Source: Brucella anthropi ATCC 49188 (GTDB taxonomy: Bacteria; Pseudomonadota; Alphaproteobacteria; Rhizobiales; Rhizobiaceae). From it: 64,000 nt of DNA. The notes under the pieces were generated by a model. The model was not told where the DNA came from. It ran no database searches and was given only the letters and a program-made list of their open reading frames with translations. Both the position numbers and the translations under genes were made by a program. Numbering within the stretch: the first letter of the stretch is position 1; every line of letters begins with the position of its first letter. Below, in pieces: positions 1 through 8,691 of this stretch. The DNA is taken from assembly GCF_000017405.1 (NCBI RefSeq), contig NC_009667.1, forward strand, positions 248,001 to 312,000, in the 5' to 3' direction.

Positions 1-118
1 CTGTGACCACGTAGACCAGCACCACGGCGATGAGCGAGCATTCTGGTCAGGACCATTCCAGACCCTGTGCAAGCCATGCCATGACCGAGACAAGCAGAGG
101 ATGGAGCGGAGAGGATGA
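1..118 (+). CDS. HNH endonuclease, C-terminal part (phage packaging-associated)
   Basis: The frame read from position 2 is open to the TGA at 116-118 and gives 38 residues containing CDHVDQHHGDE and TLCKPCHDRDKQ. The Asp-His pair and the CxxC-His zinc-type cluster are the hallmarks of small phage HNH endonucleases, which commonly sit just upstream of terminase genes and assist DNA cleavage during packaging. The 5' part lies outside the window. Its stop overlaps the next start (ATGA), so the two genes are probably translationally coupled. Family identity is fairly sure; the packaging role is inferred from position. Confidence 0.8.
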   Translation, partial: CDHVDQHHGDERAFWSGPFQTLCKPCHDRDKQRMERRG

Positions 119-381
119 GCGGGATCGAATTCACGGCCACAATTCAGGCAGACCCGGATAGCTGGGCGTCCTTTATGGAGTGGATAGAAGAGGCACAACG
201 CAAGCAGCTTGACCGCATTAAGAAGACATCCCTGCTAAGCGGTATGGAAGTCACAGTCAGTATGGAGGAGTTCGGCTATGCGTGGTCGCCTGTCTATTGG
301 CATGAGTATGACGAGCCTATCGCATGGGTGCACAACGAAACTGGTGCAAGAGTGAACGGCTCCAAGATGCCAGATCAATGA
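115..381 (+). CDS. Hypothetical phage protein, 88 aa
   Basis: An 88-residue acidic protein overlapping the end of the HNH gene by 4 bp (ATGA). It is rich in Trp, Glu and Tyr and shows no signal peptide, membrane segment or motif that I recognise. Its place between HNH and the terminase small subunit suggests a DNA packaging accessory or simply an early/late junction gene. Function unknown. Confidence 0.6.
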   Translation: MSGIEFTATIQADPDSWASFMEWIEEAQRKQLDRIKKTSLLSGMEVTVSMEEFGYAWSPVYWHEYDEPIAWVHNETGARVNGSKMPDQ

Positions 382-486
382 AATCAAAGGCATAGGGGGG
401 GGTAGGCAAAGTCCAAAACCCCTCTCGCCGCCAGACCCGCGTCCACCTCATCAACACGATTTTTTTTGGAGCACCGATTTTCAGCC

Positions 487-903
487 ATGGCCGGTAACAA
501 AAACAGCGGTCGTCCCGAATTTGCGCCAACGGACGAAGACCGCGAGAAAGTGCGCGTTCTCAAGGCCGGTGGCATGACGAACGAGGCGATTGCGGAGGTT
601 ATCGGCGTTTCAGAGCCTACCTTGCGCAAGCATTTTTCTTACGAACTGGACATTGCGACCGCAAAAGTGCGGGCGGACCTCCTGATGGCGCGGTATCGCG
701 CTGCCATGGGCGGCAATGTGCAGGCTCAGAATAAGATGATCGAGCAAGTTTCGGCCAACGCTGCACAGCGGAAAATCGCGCCTGAGAAGGAAGAGAAGAA
801 GCCGAAACTTGGCAAGAAGGAAGAGCAGAAGCTGGCTGCTCAAAGCATCGGCGGCAAATTCGCTCCTCCCACCCCTCCGAAACTGACGGTAGTAAGCGGA
901 TAA
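487..903 (+). CDS. Terminase small subunit-like protein
   Basis: A 138-residue protein starting MAGNKNSGRPEF. Residues about 17-50 form a helix-turn-helix (EAIAEVIGVSEPTLRKHF), as expected for a small terminase subunit that recognises the packaging site; the C-terminal third is a Lys/Glu-rich tail. A TTG at 466 in the same frame is a possible longer start, but GGAG at 468-471 serves better as the ribosome site for ATG 487. Its stop (901-903) touches the ATG of the large subunit. The assignment rests on HTH plus position, not on a specific signature. Confidence 0.75.
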   Translation: MAGNKNSGRPEFAPTDEDREKVRVLKAGGMTNEAIAEVIGVSEPTLRKHFSYELDIATAKVRADLLMARYRAAMGGNVQAQNKMIEQVSANAAQRKIAPEKEEKKPKLGKKEEQKLAAQSIGGKFAPPTPPKLTVVSG

Positions 904-2625
904 ATGAACGCTAACCCTGTGTGGAGTACAGCCTGTCCCGATTGGGAACGGCGCATTGTCGCTCGTCAATCGCTGATCACCTTCGATCCGCTATTCCCAG
1001 ATGAGGCTGAAGCAGCCCTAGAGGTGTTCAAGGCGCTTCGGGTCGTTGATCTGCCGAAGGTGTATATCGAGGCGACGGACAGTTACGAGCACCCGACCTT
1101 TGGCGAAGTGTCAGAGGAATGGGTATTCGATTTTGTCCGTGCGGTGTTCGGTGCGTATGACGCCAGCAACGCGAAGCGTCTTATCGAAGAGTTCTTTTTG
1201 CTGGTCAGCAAGAAGAATGGAAAGTCAACCATTGTCGCCGGGATTATGCTAACGGCGCTGATTAGAAACTGGCGTCATTCGGCTGAATTGCTGATCCTGG
1301 CACCGACACGAGAAGTTGCTGATAATTCGTTCAAGCCAGCAGCAGACATGGCGCGGGCAGACAATGACTTGGTTGATCTGCTGCATGTGCAGGACAACCT
1401 CAAGCAGATCACGCACCGGCTGACAAATGCCACGCTGAAGGTCATATCGGCAGATGCGTCCACGTCTGCGGGTAAGAAGGCTGCATTCGTTCTTATCGAG
1501 GAGCTTTGGCTCTTCGGAAAGAAGAATGGTGCGAGCGCGATGTTGCAGGAAGCCACCGGCGGGTTGATATCCCGCCCAGAAGGCTTCGTCATATACATTT
1601 CTACGCAGTCAGATGCGCCACCGGCGGGCGTGTTTAAGGAGAAGCTGGAATACTTCAGGAATGTCCGCGATGGCCTCATAGACGATCCTCGCAGCCTGCC
1701 GGTGCTATACGAGTACCCGGAAAAGATGGTCAAGGCTAAGGACTATCTGAAGCCGGAGCACTTCTACGTCACAAACCCGAACATCGGTAAGTCTGTTCGG
1801 CTGGATTGGCTGTCTCGCAAACTCGCTAACGTGATGAGCGGACAGGACGAAGAAGGCGACACGATCCAGACCTTCCTTGCCAAGCATCTCAATGTTGAGA
1901 TCGGCATGAACCTTCGGGCCAATCGGTGGCCAGGGGCTGACTTCTGGGCGAAACGCGGCGACCAAGCGATTACTCTGGAATACCTGTACGACCATTGCGA
2001 TGTGATTGTGCCGGGGCTGGATGGCGGCGGATTGGACGATCTGTACGGCTTCGCGGCACTCGGTCGCCATAAGGCAACGCGGGATTGGCTGCTCTGGACC
2101 CATGCATGGTGTCACAAGGGCGTTCTTGATCGACGCAAGACGATTGCTGACCGGCTGCGTGATTTTGCCAAGGCGGGCGAACTGACCATTGTCGAGGATG
2201 AACTGGACGACATCAGCGCAATTGTGGAGATCATCGCAGAGATCAAGCAGCGTGGCTTGCTGGCGGCGGTGGCCGTCGATCCGGCGGGACTTGGCGAAAT
2301 GATTGAAGCCTTAGACGAGATCGGAGTTACCCAGGAAGAGGGGCTTCTGGTCGGCGCTCCACAGGGCTACGCGATGATGAATGCCATCAAGACGGCAGAG
2401 CGCAAGCTGACCAACGGGACGCTGAAGCATTCCGGGTCAAAGCTTATGTCTTGGTGCGTCAGCAATCTGAAAATCGAGCCTACAGCCACGGCGATCCGCG
2501 CCACCAAGCAAAACGCTGGCGATGCGAAGATTGACCCGGTGATGGCGCTATTCGACGCGGTGACGGTGATGAGCCGGAACCCTGAAGTGAAGCGCGAGAA
2601 AACCTATCAGATGATGTTCGTCTGA
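904..2625 (+). CDS. Terminase large subunit (TerL)
   Basis: A 573-residue packaging motor. The ATPase half has a Walker A loop SKKNGKST at about residues 102-109 and a Walker B-like stretch FVLIEELWLFG near 194-204, the arrangement of the Terminase_1 family; the C-terminal half would be the RNase H-like nuclease that cuts concatemers. Length is usual for the family. It follows the small subunit with no gap and precedes the prohead protease. It should dock on the portal encoded at 5.4-6.8 kb. Confidence 0.95.
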   Translation: MNANPVWSTACPDWERRIVARQSLITFDPLFPDEAEAALEVFKALRVVDLPKVYIEATDSYEHPTFGEVSEEWVFDFVRAVFGAYDASNAKRLIEEFFLLVSKKNGKSTIVAGIMLTALIRNWRHSAELLILAPTREVADNSFKPAADMARADNDLVDLLHVQDNLKQITHRLTNATLKVISADASTSAGKKAAFVLIEELWLFGKKNGASAMLQEATGGLISRPEGFVIYISTQSDAPPAGVFKEKLEYFRNVRDGLIDDPRSLPVLYEYPEKMVKAKDYLKPEHFYVTNPNIGKSVRLDWLSRKLANVMSGQDEEGDTIQTFLAKHLNVEIGMNLRANRWPGADFWAKRGDQAITLEYLYDHCDVIVPGLDGGGLDDLYGFAALGRHKATRDWLLWTHAWCHKGVLDRRKTIADRLRDFAKAGELTIVEDELDDISAIVEIIAEIKQRGLLAAVAVDPAGLGEMIEALDEIGVTQEEGLLVGAPQGYAMMNAIKTAERKLTNGTLKHSGSKLMSWCVSNLKIEPTATAIRATKQNAGDAKIDPVMALFDAVTVMSRNPEVKREKTYQMMFV

Positions 2626-2658
2626 TTTCACTGACAATTTGAAAGATGGAGGTCGGTC

Positions 2659-3279
2659 ATGGAAATGACGCGGCGCGCCTATTCGTGCATCGAAGTCAAA
2701 GCGGTGAACGAGGAACGGCGCATCATTCGTGGCGTGGCGACCAGCCCAGCCGTTGATCGTGTGGGTGACATCGTTGACCCGATGGGCGTCAAGTTCCAGA
2801 ACCCGCTTCCTCTGCTCTGGCAGCACAAGCACGACAAGCCTATCGGCACGGTCAAGTTCGATGCGCCGACCGAAAAAGGCATCAACTTCGAGGCTGAGTT
2901 GCCGGTTGTGTCAGAAGCTGGAACGCTTCGAGATCGGATCGAAGAGGCATGGCAGAGCATCAAGCTAGGCTTGGTGCGCGCCGTATCCATCGGCTTCCGG
3001 CCCATCGAATACAGTTTCATGGAAGAAGGAGGCATTCGCTTCATCGAAAGCGAAGTGTTCGAGCTTTCCGCCGTGACTATCCCGGCCAACGAACAGGCCG
3101 TGATTTCCAGCGTTGGCAAGAGCTTGGACGCGGATGCCATCGCGCACATCAAGAAATTCGAGTTTCCGACCGAGGAAAAGCAGGCTCCTGCCCAGATGGG
3201 CAAGAAGGTGCATGTGGCTCGCTTGGCGGCTGCGGCCCATGACCGGGTGCAATTCACCATCAACAAAATCAATCGTTAA
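2659..3279 (+). CDS. HK97-family prohead protease
   Basis: A 206-residue serine protease that matures the prohead by cleaving scaffold or capsid N-termini. The RGVAT...DRVGDIVDP opening, the catalytic-His region LLWQHKHDKPIG (about residues 52-63) and the serine in VRAVSIGFRP (about Ser110) match the U35/PF04586 family. A strong GGAGG lies just before ATG 2659. The stop codon overlaps an ATG of the capsid frame (TAATG), so protease and capsid are likely coupled. Confidence 0.93.
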   Translation: MEMTRRAYSCIEVKAVNEERRIIRGVATSPAVDRVGDIVDPMGVKFQNPLPLLWQHKHDKPIGTVKFDAPTEKGINFEAELPVVSEAGTLRDRIEEAWQSIKLGLVRAVSIGFRPIEYSFMEEGGIRFIESEVFELSAVTIPANEQAVISSVGKSLDADAIAHIKKFEFPTEEKQAPAQMGKKVHVARLAAAAHDRVQFTINKINR

Positions 3280-3290
3280 TGGAGGTAGCA

Positions 3291-4700
3291 ATGGCTACTT
3301 ACGCTGAACAGATCGCCGCCTACGAGAACAAGCGAGCGGCAAACCTCAAGGCCATGGAAGACATCATGGCCAAGTCGGCAGACAAGGGCGAAACTCTCGA
3401 TGCTGCACAGCAGGAAGAGTTTGACGGTCTTCAGGCTGACAATGACGCAATCGACAGCCATCTGAAGCGCCTGCGCACTCTGGAAAAGGCTGCGGCTGAA
3501 AAGGCGGTTCCTGCTGCCGGTGGCCGCGAAACCGACGGCGCACAGGCTCGTTCCGGTGTTGTCGTGGTCCCTCGCACTGAAAAGCTCGACAAGGGCATTG
3601 CATTCGCTCGTATCGCCAAGGTGAAGGCTCTGGCTAAGCTCGACGGTGAAAGTGTCCGCACGGTCGCAAAAGAGCTTTACGGCGAAACCTCGTCTGTCTT
3701 TGGCTTCTTTGCCAAGGCTGCCGTACCAGCTGCGACGACCACTCATGCAACATGGGCCGGTCCTTTGGTTGGTGACGAAACGTCGGCTTTCGCTGACTTC
3801 GTTGAATATCTTCGCCCACAGACCATCCTTGGCCGCTTCGGTGCGAACGGTATCCCATCGCTTCGCCGTGTGCCGTTCCGCGTCCCGCTGATCGGCCAGA
3901 CTTCCGGCGGTGAGGGTTATTGGGTAGGTGAGGGCAAGGCCAAGCCGCTGACCAAGTTCGACTTCGAGCGCAAGACGCTTGAACCGCTCAAGGTCGCCAA
4001 TATCGCGGTTGCCACTGAAGAAGTGCTTCGCGATAGCTCACCTTCGGCAGAAGCAATCATCCGTGATCAACTTGTTGCGGCTCTCCGCGCACGTCTCGAT
4101 ACGGACTTCATCAACCCGGCCAAGGCTGCGGTTGCTGGAACGTCACCTGCATCGATCACGAATGGCGTGACGGCTATTCCGTCGGCAGGCGGCACGGCTG
4201 ACGATGTTCGCGCCGACATTCAGAAACTGTTCGGTGCCTTCATTGCTGCGAACAATGCTCCAACCTCCGGTGTATGGATCATGTCGGCAACTGTGGCTCT
4301 GGCCCTGTCGCTGATGCAGAACCCGCTCGGTCAGGCTGAGTTCCCAGGCATCAGCATGAACGGCGGCACCCTGTTCGGTCTTCCAGTGATCGTTTCGGAA
4401 TACGTTCCGGTTGTAACCGGCTCGACCGATCCGGCTGATGACGGTGCATATGTCGTTCTCGTCAACGCCTCGGACATCTACTTCGCAGACGATGGCGATG
4501 TGGCTGTTGATCTGAGCCGTGAAGCGTCTCTGGAAATGGCCGACAATCCGGCTCACAACTCCGGTACGCCGACCCCAGCACAGCTTGTTTCCATGTTCCA
4601 GACGAACAGCGTGGCCTTCCGCGCTGAACGTACCCTGAACTGGATGGCTCGCCGTGCGAACGCGGTTCAGGTGCTCTCCGCCGTCAAGTGGGGCCAGTAA
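3291..4700 (+). CDS. Major capsid protein, HK97 fold
   Basis: About 469 residues forming the icosahedral shell. The first 110 residues are charged and helical, as in the delta/scaffold domain removed by the adjacent protease, followed by the Phage_capsid (PF05065) body ending in the ERTLNWMARR and AVKWGQ region. Translation could begin at ATG 3279, but that ATG contains the GGAGG (3281-3285) that best serves ATG 3291, so I chose 3291. A GC-rich hairpin follows at 4707. Confidence 0.93.
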   Translation: MATYAEQIAAYENKRAANLKAMEDIMAKSADKGETLDAAQQEEFDGLQADNDAIDSHLKRLRTLEKAAAEKAVPAAGGRETDGAQARSGVVVVPRTEKLDKGIAFARIAKVKALAKLDGESVRTVAKELYGETSSVFGFFAKAAVPAATTTHATWAGPLVGDETSAFADFVEYLRPQTILGRFGANGIPSLRRVPFRVPLIGQTSGGEGYWVGEGKAKPLTKFDFERKTLEPLKVANIAVATEEVLRDSSPSAEAIIRDQLVAALRARLDTDFINPAKAAVAGTSPASITNGVTAIPSAGGTADDVRADIQKLFGAFIAANNAPTSGVWIMSATVALALSLMQNPLGQAEFPGISMNGGTLFGLPVIVSEYVPVVTGSTDPADDGAYVVLVNASDIYFADDGDVAVDLSREASLEMADNPAHNSGTPTPAQLVSMFQTNSVAFRAERTLNWMARRANAVQVLSAVKWGQ

Positions 4701-4706
4701 GCCAAT

Positions 4707-4734
4707 AGGGCGGGGCGCATTGCGCGCCCTGCCT
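4707..4734 (+). terminator. Hairpin after capsid gene
   Basis: A GC-rich imperfect hairpin centred on GCGC-ATT-GCGC with an outer GGG/CCC stem, directly after the capsid stop. The downstream sequence CTCTTCC is only weakly T-rich, so it may be a partial terminator or mRNA-stabilising stem that sets capsid expression above that of the genes behind it. Confidence 0.45.
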
Positions 4735-4754
4735 ACTCTTCCATGGAGAATGCC

Positions 4755-4922
4755 ATGAAGCACCTTTCCTATTTCGACAGGGCGATGAAATCCCCGGATC
4801 GTCGCTATCTGCGCATCTTCGAAAAGATGGGCTACCGGGAAGAACCGAAGCCGGTTGAAGAGCCAGCGCCGAAGCCAAAGGCAAAGCGAAAGGCGGACGA
4901 TCATCAGGACGATGACGAATGA
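4755..4922 (+). CDS. Small charged phage protein, 55 aa
   Basis: A 55-residue product starting MKHLSYFDRAMKSPDRRYLR and ending in a Pro/Lys-rich then Asp-rich tail. GGAGA at 4745-4749 precedes ATG 4755, and the stop overlaps the next start as ATGA, both good signs of a real gene. An in-frame ATG at 4743 is less likely because it overlaps the ribosome site. Located between capsid and small head genes; function unknown. Confidence 0.65.
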   Translation: MKHLSYFDRAMKSPDRRYLRIFEKMGYREEPKPVEEPAPKPKAKRKADDHQDDDE

Positions 4923-5137
4923 TCGGCTTCATCGGTGCAGCGGAGTTCATTCAATTCATCGGTGATGGCGGCGGCGGGTCAATCGATCCCGCGTTTCTCG
5001 TCACTGTGAACGGTGAAACTGTGACGAACAGTGGTGCGCCGGTCACGTATGGAACGGACATAGACCCCGCTTTGCTGGTGTTGAACGATGGTTCTGTCGT
5101 CACGAATAGCGGTGCGATTGTTCTGAACGGAGAATAA
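4919..5137 (+). CDS. Small repeat-containing phage protein, 72 aa
   Basis: 72 residues with two copies of an approximately 25-residue unit (IDPAFLVTVNGETVTNSGA, then IDPALLVLNDGSVVTNSGA), each predicted to form beta strands. Overlaps the preceding gene by 4 bp. Such short beta repeats next to the capsid gene suggest a head decoration or fibre part, but this is inference; I do not recognise a family. Confidence 0.6.
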   Translation: MIGFIGAAEFIQFIGDGGGGSIDPAFLVTVNGETVTNSGAPVTYGTDIDPALLVLNDGSVVTNSGAIVLNGE

Positions 5138-5140
5138 AAA

Positions 5141-5440
5141 ATGGCTGAATTATCTACGCTCGGATCGGTCATCAAGACCGCTTACGAAGGTGAGGCGAAT
5201 ACCAACGCCTATACCGATGCCGAAAAGACGAAGCTGGCAGGTGTCGCCGCTGGTGCTACCGCACTGACAATCGGCACCACGGCAACAACGGCTAAGGCTG
5301 GAAATTATCAACCGACGTGGGCGCAGGTGACAAGCAAGCCGGTGGGCGTTGCTGTCCCAGATGCCGCCGAAGGCACGGAAGTGGCCACGATTAACGCACT
5401 CCTCGCCAGCCTTCGCACTGCCGGTTTTATCGCCACCTAA
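5141..5440 (+). CDS. Head fibre-like protein, 99 aa
   Basis: 99 residues. The motif NAYTDAEKTKLAGVAAGA is frequent in phage fibre proteins, and GNYQPTWAQVTSKP resembles fibre connector sequences. The C-terminal ATINALLASLRTAG resembles the end of small head-fibre proteins. Position between capsid and portal fits a head-associated fibre rather than a tail fibre. The motifs are seen directly; the location on the virion is inferred. Confidence 0.6.
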   Translation: MAELSTLGSVIKTAYEGEANTNAYTDAEKTKLAGVAAGATALTIGTTATTAKAGNYQPTWAQVTSKPVGVAVPDAAEGTEVATINALLASLRTAGFIAT

Positions 5441-5452
5441 AAGGGGCCAACG

Positions 5453-6778
5453 ATGAAGATTTTTGGCTGGGAAATTGGCCGCGCAAAGTCGCTTTCGCAG
5501 CCTACCGCAAACCGTGGCGGGTGGTTGCCTGTCATCCGCGAAAGCTTCAGCGGCGCTTGGCAGCAGAATGTAGAGATCAACCGTGATCTGGCGCTGACCT
5601 ATTTCGCCGTGTTCTCGTGCATGACGCTGATTGCCAGCGATATATCGAAGCTCCGCGTCAAGCTTATGCAGCGCGGCGATGGTGGCATCTGGCAGGAAAC
5701 TCAGAACCCTGCCTATGATCCTGTCCTGCGCAAGCCGAACTCGATCCAGACCCGCATTCAGTTCTTCGAGAATTGGTTGTTGTCGAAGCTATCGAACGGC
5801 AATGCTTACATCCTGAAGCGGCGCGACGGGCGGGGAGTGGTGACAGCGCTCTATGTGCTTGATCCGCAGCGTGTTCAGCCTTTGGTGTCCGAAAGCGGCG
5901 ATGTGTTCTATCGGCTTTCGACCGACAACATTAGCGGTATAGAGCAGGATGTGGTCGTACCGGCGCGGGAGATCATCCACGACCGTTATAACTGCCTGTT
6001 TCATCCGCTCATTGGTCTCTCTCCCCTTACGGCGGCTGGCCTTGCCGCGATGCAGGGTATTACCATCCAGAGCGACAGCGCCAACTTCTTCGCAAATAAG
6101 GGCGTTCCTTCCGGGGTTCTCACCGCACCTGGCGAGATATCACAGACGACAGCGGACCGCCTGAAAGAAGAGTGGAACAAGAACTATTCCGGCAAGAATG
6201 CTGGCAAGGTCGCGGTGCTTGGCGATGGGCTGGACTTTAAGAACATGGCTTTCAACGCCACGGATAGCCAGCTTATCGAACAGTTGAAGTGGACCGCCGA
6301 AATGGTTTGCTCCACTTTCCATGTGCCGCCGTACAAGATCGGTATCGGACAGATGCCGACCTACAACAATATCCAGGCGCTGAACATCGAATACTACTCG
6401 CAGGGCCTCCAGAAGCTCATTGAGGATGCTGAAATCTGCCTTGATGAAGGTCTGGGCATGAAGGACGGCATCGGCACCGAGTTCGATCTGGACGGCCTGT
6501 GGCGGATGGACAGCAAAACCCAGATGGAAGTTCTGGAACAGGCGAAAAGCGTTATGACGCTGGATGAACGCCGCAGACGCATCGACTTGCCGAAGATGAA
6601 GACGGGCGGCGATACCGTCTATCTCCAGCAGCAGGACCATTCGCTTGAGGCCATCGCAGCCCGCGACAAGCAATTGATCCAGCAGGCGGATAATCCGCAA
6701 CAGCCTGCAAATGATAATCCAGTTCAAGCCGAAGCCGACAAGGCCATGATTGAAATTCTCAAAGGGTTTAACCGATGA
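5453..6778 (+). CDS. Phage portal protein, HK97 family
   Basis: 441 residues, usual for HK97-type portals (PF04860). Diagnostic stretches include LALTYFAVFSCMTLIASDIS near the N-terminus, LLSKLSNGNAYILKRRDGRG, and MVCSTFHVPPYKIGIG in the second half, with a Gln/Asn-rich C-terminus. It forms the dodecameric vertex ring through which DNA enters and the tail attaches. Unusually it lies behind protease and capsid rather than between terminase and protease. Stop overlaps the next start by 4 bp. Confidence 0.93.
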   Translation: MKIFGWEIGRAKSLSQPTANRGGWLPVIRESFSGAWQQNVEINRDLALTYFAVFSCMTLIASDISKLRVKLMQRGDGGIWQETQNPAYDPVLRKPNSIQTRIQFFENWLLSKLSNGNAYILKRRDGRGVVTALYVLDPQRVQPLVSESGDVFYRLSTDNISGIEQDVVVPAREIIHDRYNCLFHPLIGLSPLTAAGLAAMQGITIQSDSANFFANKGVPSGVLTAPGEISQTTADRLKEEWNKNYSGKNAGKVAVLGDGLDFKNMAFNATDSQLIEQLKWTAEMVCSTFHVPPYKIGIGQMPTYNNIQALNIEYYSQGLQKLIEDAEICLDEGLGMKDGIGTEFDLDGLWRMDSKTQMEVLEQAKSVMTLDERRRRIDLPKMKTGGDTVYLQQQDHSLEAIAARDKQLIQQADNPQQPANDNPVQAEADKAMIEILKGFNR

Positions 6779-7578
6779 CATTTGATGGCAAGGCTTTCGG
6801 CAAGGAAATCGTCGCTGTGGTTAAAGGGTTCGTCGCTGATGAACTCAAACCGCTCGTCAAGCGACTTGATGACCTGGAACAGCAACTCAAGAGCCTTCCG
6901 ACGCCGAAAGATGGCAAGGACGCCGACCCTGAAACGGTTGCCGAATTGGTGAAGTGTCATGTTCAATCTGAACTTGCCGATATCCGGGCCACAATCGAGG
7001 CATGGAGCGCGCCGGAGCCTGACCGTGAGGTTATGCGCGGTATGGTCGAAACCGCTGTCAGTGAGGCGATTTCAGCGATACCAGTTCCGAAGGATGGCAA
7101 AGACGGGCGGGACGGTATTGACGGTAAAGACGGCCTGCCGGGCGAGCGCGGCGAAAAAGGCGAATGCGGGGTCGGCGTTGCCGGTGCGTTCATCGAGCGC
7201 GACGGCAGTCTTGCAGTCACCCTGTCAAATGGCGAGGTGAAGAACCTCGGCCCTGTCTGCGGCAAGGATGGCGCACCGGGGCAGGATGGCAAGGATGGGA
7301 TCGGGTTCGATGATCTTGATCTTGTCGAGGATGCCTCCGGCCTTTCCCTGAAATTCGTCAAGGGCGATACCGTCAAGTCGTTCCCGCTGCCAGTGGTGAT
7401 TGATCGCGGTGTTTTCCGAGACGGTCAGACGTATCAGAAGGGCAGTGGCGTGACTTGGGGCGGTCGATACTGGATCGCGCAGGAAACCACGTCAGACAAG
7501 CCAGATGGCGGCAAAAGCTGGCGTCTCGCCGTGAACAAGGGCCGGGACGGCAAGGACGCGAAGAAGGTAGGTGAATAA
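6775..7578 (+). CDS. Collagen-like phage fibre protein
   Basis: 267 residues. A helical N-terminus (to about 75) is followed by Gly-X-Y collagen-type repeats (DGKDGRDGIDGKDGLPGERG, about 110-130, and a second run GKDGAPGQDGKDG near 163-175). The C-terminal portion has a Trp/Tyr-rich module (TYQKGSGVTWGGRYWIA) resembling small carbohydrate-binding (CBM5/12-type) domains, then a last GRDGKDAKK. It overlaps portal and connector genes by 4 and 1 bp. Probably a surface fibre on the head or neck; function inferred only. Confidence 0.7.
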   Translation: MTFDGKAFGKEIVAVVKGFVADELKPLVKRLDDLEQQLKSLPTPKDGKDADPETVAELVKCHVQSELADIRATIEAWSAPEPDREVMRGMVETAVSEAISAIPVPKDGKDGRDGIDGKDGLPGERGEKGECGVGVAGAFIERDGSLAVTLSNGEVKNLGPVCGKDGAPGQDGKDGIGFDDLDLVEDASGLSLKFVKGDTVKSFPLPVVIDRGVFRDGQTYQKGSGVTWGGRYWIAQETTSDKPDGGKSWRLAVNKGRDGKDAKKVGE

Positions 7579-7892
7579 TGGCCGATCTGGTTTCGCTCCA
7601 AGAGGTCAAGAATGGCCTTCGCATCGATACCGACGATGATGATGCACATCTGAACCTACTCATTTCTGCCGCATCTGGTCGCGTAAAAGCCTATCTGGAT
7701 GTGCGGGCCAATGAGGTCATTGACGATGACGGCGCGACGACTGATGCGCGTGTGAAAGCCGCTGCGATCATGCTGGTTGGCTACTACTACCGCAATCCAG
7801 ACCAAGACCCTGATCAGGATTTTGCAGTGGGTATGCTGCCCAAGCCGGTTTCGTCCATGCTGTACCAGCTCCGCGACCCGATTGCGAGGTAA
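7578..7892 (+). CDS. Head-tail connector protein, gp6-like
   Basis: 104 residues of the phage gp6-like connector type: short N-terminal SLQEVKNGLRID, paired helices with AAAIMLVGYYYRNP, and a C-terminal SSMLYQLRDP. In HK97-type phages this protein forms the ring beneath the portal. Start overlaps the preceding stop by one base (AATAATGG). It is followed after 3 bp by the head closure gene. Confidence 0.85.
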   Translation: MADLVSLQEVKNGLRIDTDDDDAHLNLLISAASGRVKAYLDVRANEVIDDDGATTDARVKAAAIMLVGYYYRNPDQDPDQDFAVGMLPKPVSSMLYQLRDPIAR

Positions 7893-7895
7893 GCC

Positions 7896-8246
7896 ATGGC
7901 AGACAACCGCTCCGCAGGAAGCCTTTATTACAAGGTCGCGCTGTATAAGCGCGAAATGGTCTCGGATGGCATGGGCAATGAAGTAGGCCAGTGGGTCGAG
8001 CAGTTCCAGACCAGAGCCGAGTTCATCCACCTCAGAGGCGGTGAAAGCGTCCTTGCCGCTCGCCTTCAAGGCAAGCACACACAAGTTATCCGGGTCCGCA
8101 ACTCGTCCAACACGCGCCTGATATCCACTGACTGGATGCTTCGGGATGTGCGCACCGGAAAATCGTTCAATATCAGAGATATAGAGCACGAAGTTAACCG
8201 CCAGTTTATTTCGCTCACATGCGAAAGTGGCGTAGCTACGGGGTGA
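7896..8246 (+). CDS. Head closure / head-tail adaptor protein
   Basis: 116 residues similar to SPP1 gp16-type head-tail joining proteins (PF05521): YKREMVSDGMGNEVGQWVEQ in the first half, then a RGGESVLAARLQGK segment and a C-terminal VNRQFISLTCESG. These proteins close the head after packaging and receive the tail. Placement directly after the gp6-like gene and before an HK97-gp10-like gene is the standard order. Confidence 0.85.
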   Translation: MADNRSAGSLYYKVALYKREMVSDGMGNEVGQWVEQFQTRAEFIHLRGGESVLAARLQGKHTQVIRVRNSSNTRLISTDWMLRDVRTGKSFNIRDIEHEVNRQFISLTCESGVATG

Positions 8247-8250
8247 TGTC

Positions 8251-8691
8251 ATGGTGGATGGCATCAAAGCCCTTGAGAAACGGCTGACCAAAACGATACC
8301 GGAAGCAATTCGCAAAGCCGCTTCGGATGCGATGGAGAAGGGCGCTCAGGAAGTCGTGGACATGATGAAGCGCCGGGTTCCGCGTGACACTGGCGAGTTG
8401 GCCAGTACCATCGGCTGGACCTGGGGAGATGCGCCGAAAGGTTCCATGGTGATCGGTGAAGTTCAGAACCGAAAATACAACACCATGCGCATTGTGATCT
8501 TTGCAGGCAGCGAGAAAACGCGGGTCGGCAGCCGAAATCAGTTTCAGCTTGCACGGTTGCTTGAGTTCGGAACCCAGGAAATGGGGCCGAAGCCCTTCTT
8601 CTTTGGCTCATGGCGCGCAAACAAGAAACGTGTCAGGTCAAGAGTAACGCGAGCTATCCGAGAAGCGATTAAGAGGGAAAACGGCGCGTGA
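8251..8691 (+). CDS. HK97 gp10-like tail component
   Basis: 146 residues typical of the HK97-gp10 family (PF04883): N-terminal GIKALEKRLTKTIPE, a helical segment, then RRVPRDTGELASTIGW and a C-terminal QLARLLEFGTQEMGPKPFF, with a basic end. It takes part in head-tail joining. Its TGA overlaps the GTG start of the next gene (GTGA). Confidence 0.88.
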   Translation: MVDGIKALEKRLTKTIPEAIRKAASDAMEKGAQEVVDMMKRRVPRDTGELASTIGWTWGDAPKGSMVIGEVQNRKYNTMRIVIFAGSEKTRVGSRNQFQLARLLEFGTQEMGPKPFFFGSWRANKKRVRSRVTRAIREAIKRENGA

